Source: a virus. Taken from it: a stretch of 24,871 bases of DNA. Under the pieces are notes generated by a model, which made no database searches, was not told the DNA's origin, and worked only from the letters and a program-made list of their open reading frames with translations. The stretch covers positions 1 to 24,871 of the IMG/VR virus record IMGVR_UViG_3300017732_000062; one strand, given 5' to 3'. Position numbers and translations under genes: made by a program. Below are positions 17,787 through 22,480 of the stretch, piece by piece (within the stretch, counting starts at the first letter, position 1; each line of letters starts with the position of its first letter).

Positions 17787-18231
17787 AATGTATGATTTAA
17801 TTGAACAATTAAAACGCCATGAGGGCGTTGTCAAGACCAATGACAGGCACCTAATCTACAAGTGCCCCGCAGGGTTCTATACGTTGGGTATAGGCCGTAA
17901 CGTGGACGCTAACGGAGGCATTGGACTTTCGGACGAAGAAGTAGAGCATTTGCTCGAGAACGACATTATCCGCACGATTAAAGAACTGACGCGGGAGTAT
18001 GAGTGGTTTAGGGAGCTTCCTGACGGGGCTCGACGAGATGCGATCATCAATATGCACTTTAACTTGGGCGGCCCAAAGTTTGGTACTTTTCAAAAAGCTA
18101 TTGGGTACATGGAAAGTGGGCTATACGACCTCGCTGCTACCGAGTTTCTCGACTCTCGATGGGCTAAACAGGTGAAGGGCCGGTCCATCGAGGTTACTAA
18201 TCAAATTAAAACGGACAAATATGATGTCTGA
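17773..18231 (+). CDS. Endolysin, T4-type lysozyme (GH24) with Glu/Cys/Thr triad
   Basis: A 152-residue muramidase. Catalytic Glu17 is in KRHEGV and Thr37 is in FYTLGIGR. The position of T4 lysozyme Asp20 is Cys31 (YKCPAGFYT), with the conserved five-residue gap to Thr. Between Glu and Cys there are 13 residues instead of 8 in T4. Further family blocks are LSDEEVEHLLENDI, RRDAIINMHFNLG and DSRWAKQVKGRS. No signal peptide is seen, so export depends on the holin. An alternative start is ATG 17788. Natural Cys at this position is known in GH24 enzymes, and T4 D20C retains activity, so it is probably active. It overlaps both holin and nuclease genes. Confidence 0.93.
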   Translation: MEKNEMYDLIEQLKRHEGVVKTNDRHLIYKCPAGFYTLGIGRNVDANGGIGLSDEEVEHLLENDIIRTIKELTREYEWFRELPDGARRDAIINMHFNLGGPKFGTFQKAIGYMESGLYDLAATEFLDSRWAKQVKGRSIEVTNQIKTDKYDV

Positions 18232-18637
18232 TCCTTACTTATTTAACTGCACAATTGTAAAAATAATTGATGGAGATACCGTCGATGTTGATGTTGACTT
18301 GGGGTTTGGCTGCTGGGTTCGTGGCAGTGCTGGTCGTATCCGTCTTTTCGGAGTCGATTGCGAGGAGTCTCGCACTCGAGATTTGGAAGAAAAAAAATTC
18401 GGTCTACTTGCAAAAGCGTTTGTTGAGGACTTCTTGCCAATCGGGTCCCAAGCAATCCTAAAAACGCACGAGAAGGGCAAATATGGCCGCTATCTTGGTG
18501 ACTTTCAGGTAGATGGACTATGGCTATGCGCTAGTCTGCTGGCTCACCACCACGCGGTACCGTACCACGGTCAAAGTAAGCAGGAAATTATTGCCGCACA
18601 TCTTTTAAACCGCGCAAAAGTTGTAGTCCCCAGCTAA
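18221..18637 (+). CDS. Thermonuclease (staphylococcal nuclease-like)
   Basis: A 138-residue SNase-fold nuclease. Motifs are IIDGDTVDVDVDLGF (metal-binding Asp), RIRLFGVDCEESRTRD (equivalents of Arg35, Asp40 and Glu43; Cys replaces Thr41) and EKGKYGRYLGDF (Arg87 equivalent), so the catalytic set looks complete. No secretion signal is present. Start ATG 18221 overlaps the lysozyme stop; ATG 18224 is an alternative. Thermonucleases occur in many marine phage genomes and may degrade host DNA or process phage DNA. Being last in the lipase-to-lysozyme operon suggests late expression. Confidence 0.93.
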   Translation: MMSDPYLFNCTIVKIIDGDTVDVDVDLGFGCWVRGSAGRIRLFGVDCEESRTRDLEEKKFGLLAKAFVEDFLPIGSQAILKTHEKGKYGRYLGDFQVDGLWLCASLLAHHHAVPYHGQSKQEIIAAHLLNRAKVVVPS

Positions 18638-18671
18638 ATCCGATACCATTGCATATACCAGGGGGTAAAAT

Positions 18672-18896
18672 ATGGACCAAAATAAATGGAAATCGGTAGT
18701 GGTGCCCAGAGAGACGTACTACGATATGCGGTTGATTGCAGAAATCGAAGGCCGGACCATTTCTCGGCAGCTTCGCATGATTGTGGAGCAGTGGATGGAC
18801 GAGCATTTGACCGACAATGACAATGAAAGGCTGGCGACAGCTAAAATTAAGTTAGAGATTGAGGAAGGTAAGCATAACACTAGCTTTTCAATTTGA
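18672..18896 (+). CDS. Ribbon-helix-helix (Arc/CopG-like) DNA-binding protein
   Basis: A 74-residue protein with SD AGGGGGT about six bases before ATG 18672. The N-terminal WKSVVVPRETYYDMRLIAEI followed by EGRTISRQLRMIVEQWM fits the beta-strand, helix, helix pattern of RHH dimers, with SVVVPRE as the DNA-contacting strand. The C-terminal tail is acidic and helical (ERLATAKIKLEIEEGK). It lies beside two divergent promoters and an inverted repeat at 19092-19134, so it may regulate them. The stop overlaps the end of the convergent HTH gene by nine bases. Confidence 0.8.
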   Translation: MDQNKWKSVVVPRETYYDMRLIAEIEGRTISRQLRMIVEQWMDEHLTDNDNERLATAKIKLEIEEGKHNTSFSI

Positions 18897-19043
18897 TGCT
18901 CGACGTCCTCGAAAAATCCAATCGCGAATCGTATCGATGGGTATTTTTAATTCTTTAGCTATCCATTTAATTGAACGCGCTTCGACTTCTCTCAGATGCC
19001 GAACGTGATCAACCACTTCTTGTGAATATTTTTTAGCTGCCAT
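18888..19043 (-). CDS. Small HTH DNA-binding protein, probably leaderless mRNA
   Basis: A 51-residue basic protein from ATG 19043. It reads MAAKKYSQEVVDHVRHLREV and then ARSIKWIAKELKIPIDTIRDWIFRGRR, a homeodomain-like helix-turn-helix with I-x-W-I-A-K-E-L as first helix and TIRDWIFRG as recognition helix. An ATG six bases earlier (19049) lies inside the predicted -10 spacer and no SD exists. The promoter directly upstream places the transcription start at the A of ATG 19043, so a leaderless transcript is predicted. It could be a small repressor or activator for the divergent RNA promoter. Confidence 0.7.
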   Translation of the reverse strand: MAAKKYSQEVVDHVRHLREVEARSIKWIAKELKIPIDTIRDWIFRGRRASN

Positions 19044-19049
19044 ACGCAT

Positions 19050-19077
19050 AGTATACCATATTTTAATGTGCATTCAA
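19050..19077 (-). promoter_or_regulatory. Sigma70-like promoter for the HTH gene
   Basis: On the - strand, -35 TTGAAT (19077-19072), 16-base spacer, -10 TATACT (19055-19050) with TGG directly before it, which is an extended -10. Predicted +1 at 19043 coincides with an ATG. Its -35 lies back to back with the -35 of the + strand promoter, only two bases apart. Confidence 0.65.
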
Positions 19078-19079
19078 CC

Positions 19080-19108
19080 TTGACACCACGGACCAAGGAC
19101 CTTATTAT
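19080..19108 (+). promoter_or_regulatory. Consensus sigma70 promoter for small RNA
   Basis: TTGACA (19080-19085), 17-base spacer, TATTAT (19103-19108): a perfect -35 and 5/6 -10 at optimal spacing, the best promoter in the window. Predicted start near 19115. ACCAAGGA at 19092-19099 in the spacer is repeated inverted at 19127-19134 and nearly directly at 19115-19122, so the spacer may carry an operator. Confidence 0.75.
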
Positions 19109-19114
19109 CCATAT

Positions 19115-19189
19115 ACCAAAGATAGCTCCTTGGTAATAAAAGCCTCGCAGGGTCCAGCCATCCTTTCCTGATGCCCTGCGGGGTTTTTT
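19115..19189 (+). ncRNA. Predicted ~75-nt small RNA with anti-SD hairpin
   Basis: No ORF fits between the consensus promoter (19080-19108) and an intrinsic terminator ending at 19189, which bounds a ~75-nt RNA. It starts with a hairpin: ACCAAAGA (19115-19122), loop TAGC, TCCTTGGT (19127-19134), eight pairs with one A-C mismatch. A linker AATAAAA leads to the terminator hairpin. TAGCTCCTTGGT (19123-19134) is the reverse complement of ACCAAGGAGCTA, nearly identical to the ACCAAAGGAGCTA leader of genes at 23967 and 24868, and its TAGCTCCT core matches the extended SDs of 10433, 20693 and 21860. I infer a trans-acting RNA that blocks ribosome binding. Alternatives: an attenuated leader of the gene at 19254, or a reversed relic of a - strand leader. 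Confidence 0.6.
19143..19189 (+). terminator. Strong intrinsic terminator
   Basis: CCTCGCAGGG (19143-19152) pairs with CCCTGCGGGG (19174-19183), ten pairs with one G-T, followed by six T. The apical part can extend with CATC (19159-19162) and GATG (19170-19173), presenting the pyrimidine loop CTTTCCT. It ends the predicted small RNA. On the opposite strand the stem is followed by CTTTTATTA, so weak bidirectional activity is possible. Confidence 0.9.
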
Positions 19190-19194
19190 CTTGC

Positions 19195-19223
19195 TTGTAA
19201 TCCACATAAAACTCATATATATT
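19195..19223 (+). promoter_or_regulatory. Possible promoter for the gene at 19254
   Basis: TTGTAA (19195-19200), 17-base spacer, TATATT (19218-19223), located just after the terminator and about 30 bases before the start codon. The match is moderate. It would restart transcription after the small RNA terminator. Confidence 0.45.
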
Positions 19224-19253
19224 GCATTTTCTAACAACTATAAGGAGAAAATC

Positions 19254-19463
19254 ATGGGCGATTGGGACGACGACGAAATTATATACGACACGTTACAAAA
19301 TCGAGAAGACGAGGATCGAGCGTATCTGCAAAAGAAAGAATCCGATCTTCATAAAGACCGCAACGCGGTAACCCGTATTTTAAAAGACAATATTCACGCG
19401 ACAGCTGACCTGGTCGATGAATTGGTTAAACATATGCACTTGGTTCGACACGGCATGGATTAA
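19254..19463 (+). CDS. Small acidic hypothetical protein (69 aa)
   Basis: A 69-residue protein from ATG 19254, chosen because TAAGGAG lies seven bases upstream; an in-frame ATG at 19191 lacks an SD and would run through the promoter. It reads MGDWDDDEIIYDTLQNREDE, then a charged amphipathic helix (AYLQKKESDLHKDRNAVTRI) and ends LVDELVKHMHLVRHGMD. No family is recognised. The acidic N-terminus could be a DNA mimic or a protein-binding segment, but that is speculation. It lies between the small RNA and the dyad region before terminase. Confidence 0.65.
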   Translation: MGDWDDDEIIYDTLQNREDEDRAYLQKKESDLHKDRNAVTRILKDNIHATADLVDELVKHMHLVRHGMD

Positions 19464-19484
19464 GAAAAACCACTATATAGCTGT

Positions 19485-19690
19485 GGCTGGAGATTTATTT
19501 TTTATTTTTTTTTTAAAAAAAGGACGTAACCGACGTAACCACGTAACCTTTGGGCTGAGAAGCACGGCCCAAGGGGCTTTGCGAGGTTACGGCAAGGTTA
19601 CAGAAGCCACGCCTCTCGTTAATCTTCAAATTCCGTTAATGTCCTTATATTGTTTTTTTTATTTTTTTTTATTCCAGCCCTATATAACAG
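19485..19690. repeat. GTAACC/GGTTAC nested dyad between T-rich tracts (cos/origin candidate)
   Basis: This 264-base gene-free gap (19464-19727) holds two T-rich tracts (about 19496-19514 and 19650-19671) bracketing a GC-richer block. In the block, GACGTAACC occurs twice in tandem (19523-19531, 19532-19540) followed by ACGTAACC (19541-19548). In the other direction are GGTTAC at 19585-19590 and 19596-19601. Between them TTGGGC (19550-19555) and GCCCAA (19567-19572) form an inner hairpin. The whole is a nested imperfect dyad of about 80 bases right before terminase small subunit, where cos or pac sites usually lie. Iteron-like spacing (9, 8 bases) plus AT tracts also fits a replication origin. 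Overlapping reading frames there look like chance. Confidence 0.6.
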
Positions 19691-19727
19691 TATAGACTTT
19701 TTTAAAAGATCCACATAAACTTCCGGC

Positions 19728-20294
19728 ATGGACTTAGAATTAGAAAAGAAAAAGCAAGGCCGCCCTAAAGGCTCCGGACGAATTGGCGTCAATCGCCTTC
19801 TGACTCGAAAGCAAGAACTTTTTGTTAAGGAGCTTGTGAGCAAGGACGGTCAAATTACCAAAAGGCAAGCGGCGATCAATGCTGGCTATCCCGAGGGTTC
19901 AGCACACACTCGAGCCTATGATTTAACTAATCCCAAAAAAACTCCTCACGTTTGTGCGGCAATTCGTCGATATCGACAAGAGCTTGATGAAAAATATGGC
20001 ATAGATTTCAAGCGACATGTGAGAGATTTAAAACTTATTCGTGACGAAGCTCTGGCTGCTGGAGCTTTTTCGGCTGCGACGCAGTGCGAAATAGCACGGG
20101 GTCGTGCGCATGGCGATATATATGTTACCAAATCCGAAGTCAGGCATGGTTCAATCGACCAGATGGATCGCGATCAGGTTATGAAAGCTTTGAAGGAAAT
20201 TCAAGAGCAAAATGGAAATGCCATGGGAACTATCATCGACGTCACGCCCGAAGAAAAAGGTGATAAAGGAAAGCAAGCTTTGGCAACGAGTTAA
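19728..20294 (+). CDS. terS: Terminase small subunit
   Basis: A 188-residue protein. The N-terminus is basic (KKKQGRPKGSGRIG). Residues 25-80 contain LTRKQELFVKELVSKDGQ, then ITKRQAAINAGYPEGSAHTR and LTNPKKTPHV, the helix-turn-helix region and spacing typical of Terminase_2-type small subunits. A helical oligomerisation part follows, and the C-terminus is charged and probably binds the large subunit. It recognises packaging DNA and recruits TerL; the GTAACC dyad upstream is the natural candidate site. The SD before ATG 19728 is poor. TerL is not adjacent: the next gene is a nuclease. Confidence 0.85.
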   Translation: MDLELEKKKQGRPKGSGRIGVNRLLTRKQELFVKELVSKDGQITKRQAAINAGYPEGSAHTRAYDLTNPKKTPHVCAAIRRYRQELDEKYGIDFKRHVRDLKLIRDEALAAGAFSAATQCEIARGRAHGDIYVTKSEVRHGSIDQMDRDQVMKALKEIQEQNGNAMGTIIDVTPEEKGDKGKQALATS

Positions 20295-20637
20295 AGCATC
20301 TCTTTCCGAACATAAACCGAAATGGACACAAACTCGCATCGAGACTTGGTCAGTGCCAGGCGTTCCGGATGTAATGCTTTGTGACGCCAACGGTAACTTT
20401 CACTTAGTTGAGCTTAAAGTGGTCACCGGATATGCCGTCAAGCTTAGTCCGCATCAAGTTAGTTTCGCTCAAAATCATGCTCATGCTAGTGTCTGGCTTC
20501 TTGCGTGGAAGGACGAAGAATACTACCTGTATAGAGCAGCGGAGGTTGTCAATGTTGCTGAAAAAGGGCTGAAACACATCCCATTACTTAAAACAAAAGA
20601 TTTATTTTGGATATTACACTTGATTTGTCCACATTAA
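20212..20637 (+). CDS. PD-(D/E)XK nuclease, VRR-NUC-like
   Basis: A 141-residue protein with the catalytic pattern of small phage restriction-like nucleases: RIETWSVPGVPDVMLC (Asp53), then a turn and FHLVELKVVTG (Glu67, Lys69), followed by LSPHQVSFAQNHAHA, the QxxF/H helix common in VRR-NUC and Holliday-junction-type enzymes. The rest supplies strands and a helix (ASVWLLAWKDEEYYLYRA). It overlaps TerS by 83 bases if ATG 20212 is the start. A later GTG at 20260 would still keep all motifs, so the start is uncertain. Likely role is resolving or trimming branched phage DNA before or during packaging. Confidence 0.8.
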   Translation: MEMPWELSSTSRPKKKVIKESKLWQRVKASLSEHKPKWTQTRIETWSVPGVPDVMLCDANGNFHLVELKVVTGYAVKLSPHQVSFAQNHAHASVWLLAWKDEEYYLYRAAEVVNVAEKGLKHIPLLKTKDLFWILHLICPH

Positions 20638-20651
20638 ATATGTAGAGTTCT

Positions 20652-20687
20652 ATGTGTACGACAACATAAATTTAAATTAAGGAGCTA
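20652..20687 (+). promoter_or_regulatory. ATGTGTA element and extended SD before gene 20693
   Basis: ATGTGTACGAC at 20652-20662 matches the ATGTGTAYAAT element found before three other transcription units in this window at a similar distance from the start codon. AAGGAGCTA (20679-20687), five bases before ATG 20693, is a nine-base perfect match to the small RNA's TAGCTCCTT. A canonical -35 is not clear. Confidence 0.4.
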
Positions 20688-20692
20688 TACAA

Positions 20693-20845
20693 ATGCCAAA
20701 AGTTATATTTGATTTTCCAGGACGAAAAGTGACGGAAGTGGATCTTGCGGATCTAAAAGAAGAAAAGGATCTCAAGGCTTGCATTAAGCAGATTCCCTTG
20801 AAAGCCGATGCGGATAAGGGTGTTGATACACCGGAGGCTAAATAA
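20693..20845 (+). CDS. Small hypothetical protein (50 aa)
   Basis: A 50-residue protein with a strong extended SD (AAGGAGCTA) five bases before ATG 20693. It reads MPKVIFDFPGRKVTEVDLAD then an acidic/basic segment with one Cys, ending KGVDTPEAK. The first 20 residues suggest a short beta hairpin. Its stop is fused with the next start (TAATG). No family is recognised. Confidence 0.65.
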   Translation: MPKVIFDFPGRKVTEVDLADLKEEKDLKACIKQIPLKADADKGVDTPEAK

Positions 20846-21057
20846 TGTATTACATTAGCCCTGCTGAAACGAATCCATCTATCTCGAGGATTGTCAAAAG
20901 ATTGAAAGACTTCAAGGGAGAGGAAGGTAAAGACTATCATGTGCGTAAAAAAGCTAAGATAGATTATTTAGATGCAATTCCGCATTATACGGTCAAAGCC
21001 GGTAAGCTAACTCGATGTCCTCAAAAAACGTATTCAATCTTCAGATTGTTTGGGTGA
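20845..21057 (+). CDS. Small basic hypothetical protein (70 aa)
   Basis: A 70-residue protein coupled to the upstream gene by TAATG, with CGGAGG shortly before. It begins MYYISPAETNPSISRIVKRL, is rich in Lys and Arg (HVRKKAKIDYL), and contains PHYTVKAGKLTRCPQKTYSI. The basic charge suggests nucleic-acid or phosphate contact, but no domain is recognised. Second of three tiny genes ending at the shared terminator. Confidence 0.65.
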   Translation: MYYISPAETNPSISRIVKRLKDFKGEEGKDYHVRKKAKIDYLDAIPHYTVKAGKLTRCPQKTYSIFRLFG

Positions 21058-21061
21058 TAAA

Positions 21062-21190
21062 ATGTTTTTTTTAATGTATGCAAAAGAAAAGCAGTTGACT
21101 GAAGAAAAGAAAATAAAAGCGATGGAAAACTTGAAGAAGCAGATTCGCGAAAGAGAACAACAAAAGGAGAAACAAAAAAAGGGGCGTTAA
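21062..21190 (+). CDS. Tiny charged coiled-coil ORF (42 aa)
   Basis: A 42-residue ORF four bases after the previous stop. After MFFLMYAKEK it is nearly all Lys, Glu and Gln (for example KQIREREQQKEKQKK), a single charged helix. ATG 21074 is an alternative start. No SD of its own, so it depends on reinitiation. Its stop TAA (21188-21190) lies in the loop of the terminator hairpin. Low sequence complexity means it could be an A-rich 3' end rather than a gene. Confidence 0.4.
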   Translation: MFFLMYAKEKQLTEEKKIKAMENLKKQIREREQQKEKQKKGR

Positions 21191-21201
21191 GCCCCTTTTT
21201 T
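21174..21201. terminator. Bidirectional intrinsic terminator with both stop codons in its loop
   Basis: A seven-A run, GGGGC (21181-21185), loop GTTAA, GCCCC (21191-21195), six T. The A and T runs extend the stem, so it works in both directions between the convergent gene clusters. The + strand TAA (21188-21190) and the - strand TAA (21189-21187) both lie in the loop, sharing two bases. Confidence 0.85.
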
Positions 21202-21390
21202 ATTATCCCGTTTATGCATTATTTGTTTTTGAAGTCTTTGTAAAAGGCCCACTATGTGGTCCAATTCAACCTCGATTGCAACCGTTCCAATTCTTGTATT
21301 TTTGATTTCTGCAAGATCTTCTTCTAAGTCTTGCTGTGCAGCATACAGAACAACGGCTAAACGTTCTAAGTCGTCCTCACTAAACTTCAT
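21187..21390 (-). CDS. Small helical hypothetical protein (67 aa)
   Basis: A 67-residue protein starting at ATG 21390 with SD GAGGT six bases upstream (a longer in-frame start at 21435 has none). It reads MKFSEDDLERLAVVLYAAQQ, is acidic and helical throughout (DLEEDLAEIKNTR, ELDHIVGLLQRLQKQIMHKR), likely a coiled coil, with a basic end. Last gene of the three-gene - strand cluster. It overlaps the upstream gene by 11 bases. Function is unknown. Confidence 0.65.
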   Translation of the reverse strand: MKFSEDDLERLAVVLYAAQQDLEEDLAEIKNTRIGTVAIEVELDHIVGLLQRLQKQIMHKRDNKKGA

Positions 21391-21586
21391 CGAAGACCTC
21401 AATTTCTGAGTATTGCCCCGATGAAGGATAAACATAATATCCTTCTGTTTTGCCTACAAGCACTCCCACTTCTGGTCGAGACCTTAACCAAAGAGCTACA
21501 GCTTTTTTGTGCTCTTGTTCTTTTTCAGCGGATAAAAAAGCTATCCGATTCTCTTCTTCGACCTTTGAATTTAATCTACTCATCAT
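21380..21586 (-). CDS. Small hypothetical protein (68 aa)
   Basis: A 68-residue protein from ATG 21586, overlapping the upstream stop as ATGA; the adjacent ATG 21583 is an alternative. It begins MMSRLNSKVEEENRIAFLSA, continues with a charged helix (EKEQEHKKAVALWLRSRPEV) and a short strand-like end (GVLVGKTEGYYVYPSSGQ). No family is recognised. Translationally coupled to both neighbours. Confidence 0.6.
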   Translation of the reverse strand: MMSRLNSKVEEENRIAFLSAEKEQEHKKAVALWLRSRPEVGVLVGKTEGYYVYPSSGQYSEIEVFDEV

Positions 21587-21771
21587 GCGACCCCAATCAT
21601 TGAAAAAGCAATAGTCGCGCTTGCTACTGCAAACCCGAGAATAAAACTCACTAAAATAAACTCCCAAGCTAGAGCGGAGTTTTCCGCGCAGCGTTCGCGC
21701 TTTCTTATCTCTTCTTTTGTATAAAGAATGTCTTCTTCAGTGTGCAATTGCATTACTCGCCATTTATCCAT
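21583..21771 (-). CDS. Small C-terminal single-TM membrane protein (62 aa)
   Basis: A 62-residue protein with SD GAGGTGA about six bases before ATG 21771 (an in-frame ATG at 21819 overlaps the promoter). The N-terminal half is a charged helix (MDKWRVMQLHTEEDILYTKE, KRERC). The C-terminal half is one hydrophobic segment (WEFILVSFILGFAVASATIA), giving a tail-anchored inner-membrane protein with its N-terminus in the cytoplasm. First of three coupled - strand genes. Possible roles include superinfection exclusion or an accessory lysis function, both speculative. Confidence 0.65.
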   Translation of the reverse strand: MDKWRVMQLHTEEDILYTKEEIRKRERCAENSALAWEFILVSFILGFAVASATIAFSMIGVA

Positions 21772-21806
21772 TGTTATCACCTCATCAAAGTATTTATAGT
21801 TAGAGC

Positions 21807-21839
21807 TTGTATTGTACACATAAATGTCACATAATCAAA
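21807..21839. promoter_or_regulatory. Overlapping face-to-face promoters
   Basis: On the + strand, TTGTAT (21807-21812), 17-base spacer, CATAAT (21830-21835), for the gene at 21860. On the - strand, TTGATT (21838-21833), 16-base spacer, TACAAT (21816-21811), for the gene at 21771; the latter includes the ATGTGTACAAT element. The two overlap almost completely, so only one RNA polymerase could bind at a time. Confidence 0.5.
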
Positions 21840-21859
21840 CTTCATTAGGAGCTATTATT

Positions 21860-22471
21860 ATGTTGAAAATATCAAAAATGACCGGAAAGCTAGAAGGTAT
21901 ACCGGCCTTAAATACTAATACCTTAACCAATTCTTTTTGCAAAAAAGCTAGTGCAAATCAACACCCGAAGTCTATTTGTGGACAATGTTATTCGGTATCT
22001 ATGCTTAAAACTTATAGATCCAATTGTGCCGAAGCTTGGCAGAAGAACAGCGATATTCTTAGCCATTCTATAATACAGGACCATTTGCTTCCGTCGGTTA
22101 ATGCTCACTCATTTAGATTTGATGGACATGGTGAATTGATAAATTTAACGCATTATTTCAATTTAGTGCGCATCTGTAAAAAGAACCCTAATTGTACTTT
22201 TGCGCTATGGACCAAACGACGCGACATAATCAAACGGGCCGAACGCTCAGTTGATCCAAACGCCGTTCGACCGCCGAATATGATTTTGATTTATAGCAAT
22301 CCGAGAATAGACGCTATTCTTGAAAACCCGCCGTCGCCGTTTGATAAAGTGTTTAACAACACGAGCACGTTCACTGAACGCGACAATTGTTCTGGTAAAA
22401 AATGCCTAGAGTGTATGCAATGCTATAAAAAAGACTCAGGGGTGAATGTAATCGTTGAAGAAGTAAAATAG
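21860..22471 (+). CDS. GP88-like Cys-rich phage protein
   Basis: A 203-residue protein. ATG 21860 is chosen because AGGAGCTA (21847-21854) lies five bases upstream; an in-frame ATG at 21824 is inside the promoter. Two Cys clusters are seen: CKK near the start with SICGQCYSV and SNCAEAW, and at the end NCSGKKCLECMQCYKK. Between them are SFRFDGHGELIN, THYFNLVRICKKNPNCTFAL and WTKRRDI. This layout resembles the phage GP88 family (named for a mycobacteriophage gene), whose biochemical function is unknown; clustered Cys suggest a metal or Fe-S site. It is followed nine bases later by the methyltransferase in one operon. Confidence 0.65.
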   Translation: MLKISKMTGKLEGIPALNTNTLTNSFCKKASANQHPKSICGQCYSVSMLKTYRSNCAEAWQKNSDILSHSIIQDHLLPSVNAHSFRFDGHGELINLTHYFNLVRICKKNPNCTFALWTKRRDIIKRAERSVDPNAVRPPNMILIYSNPRIDAILENPPSPFDKVFNNTSTFTERDNCSGKKCLECMQCYKKDSGVNVIVEEVK

Positions 22472-22480
22472 GAGCTTAAT

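Noticed and set aside
17821-17886. Lysozyme as an inactive remnant because Asp is missing
   Set aside because: Cys at this position is compatible with activity in GH24, and all other family blocks are intact.
19417-19695. 92-residue + strand frame across the dyad region
   Set aside because: It translates T-rich tracts and repeats into Phe/Lys runs, starts inside the previous gene and has no SD.
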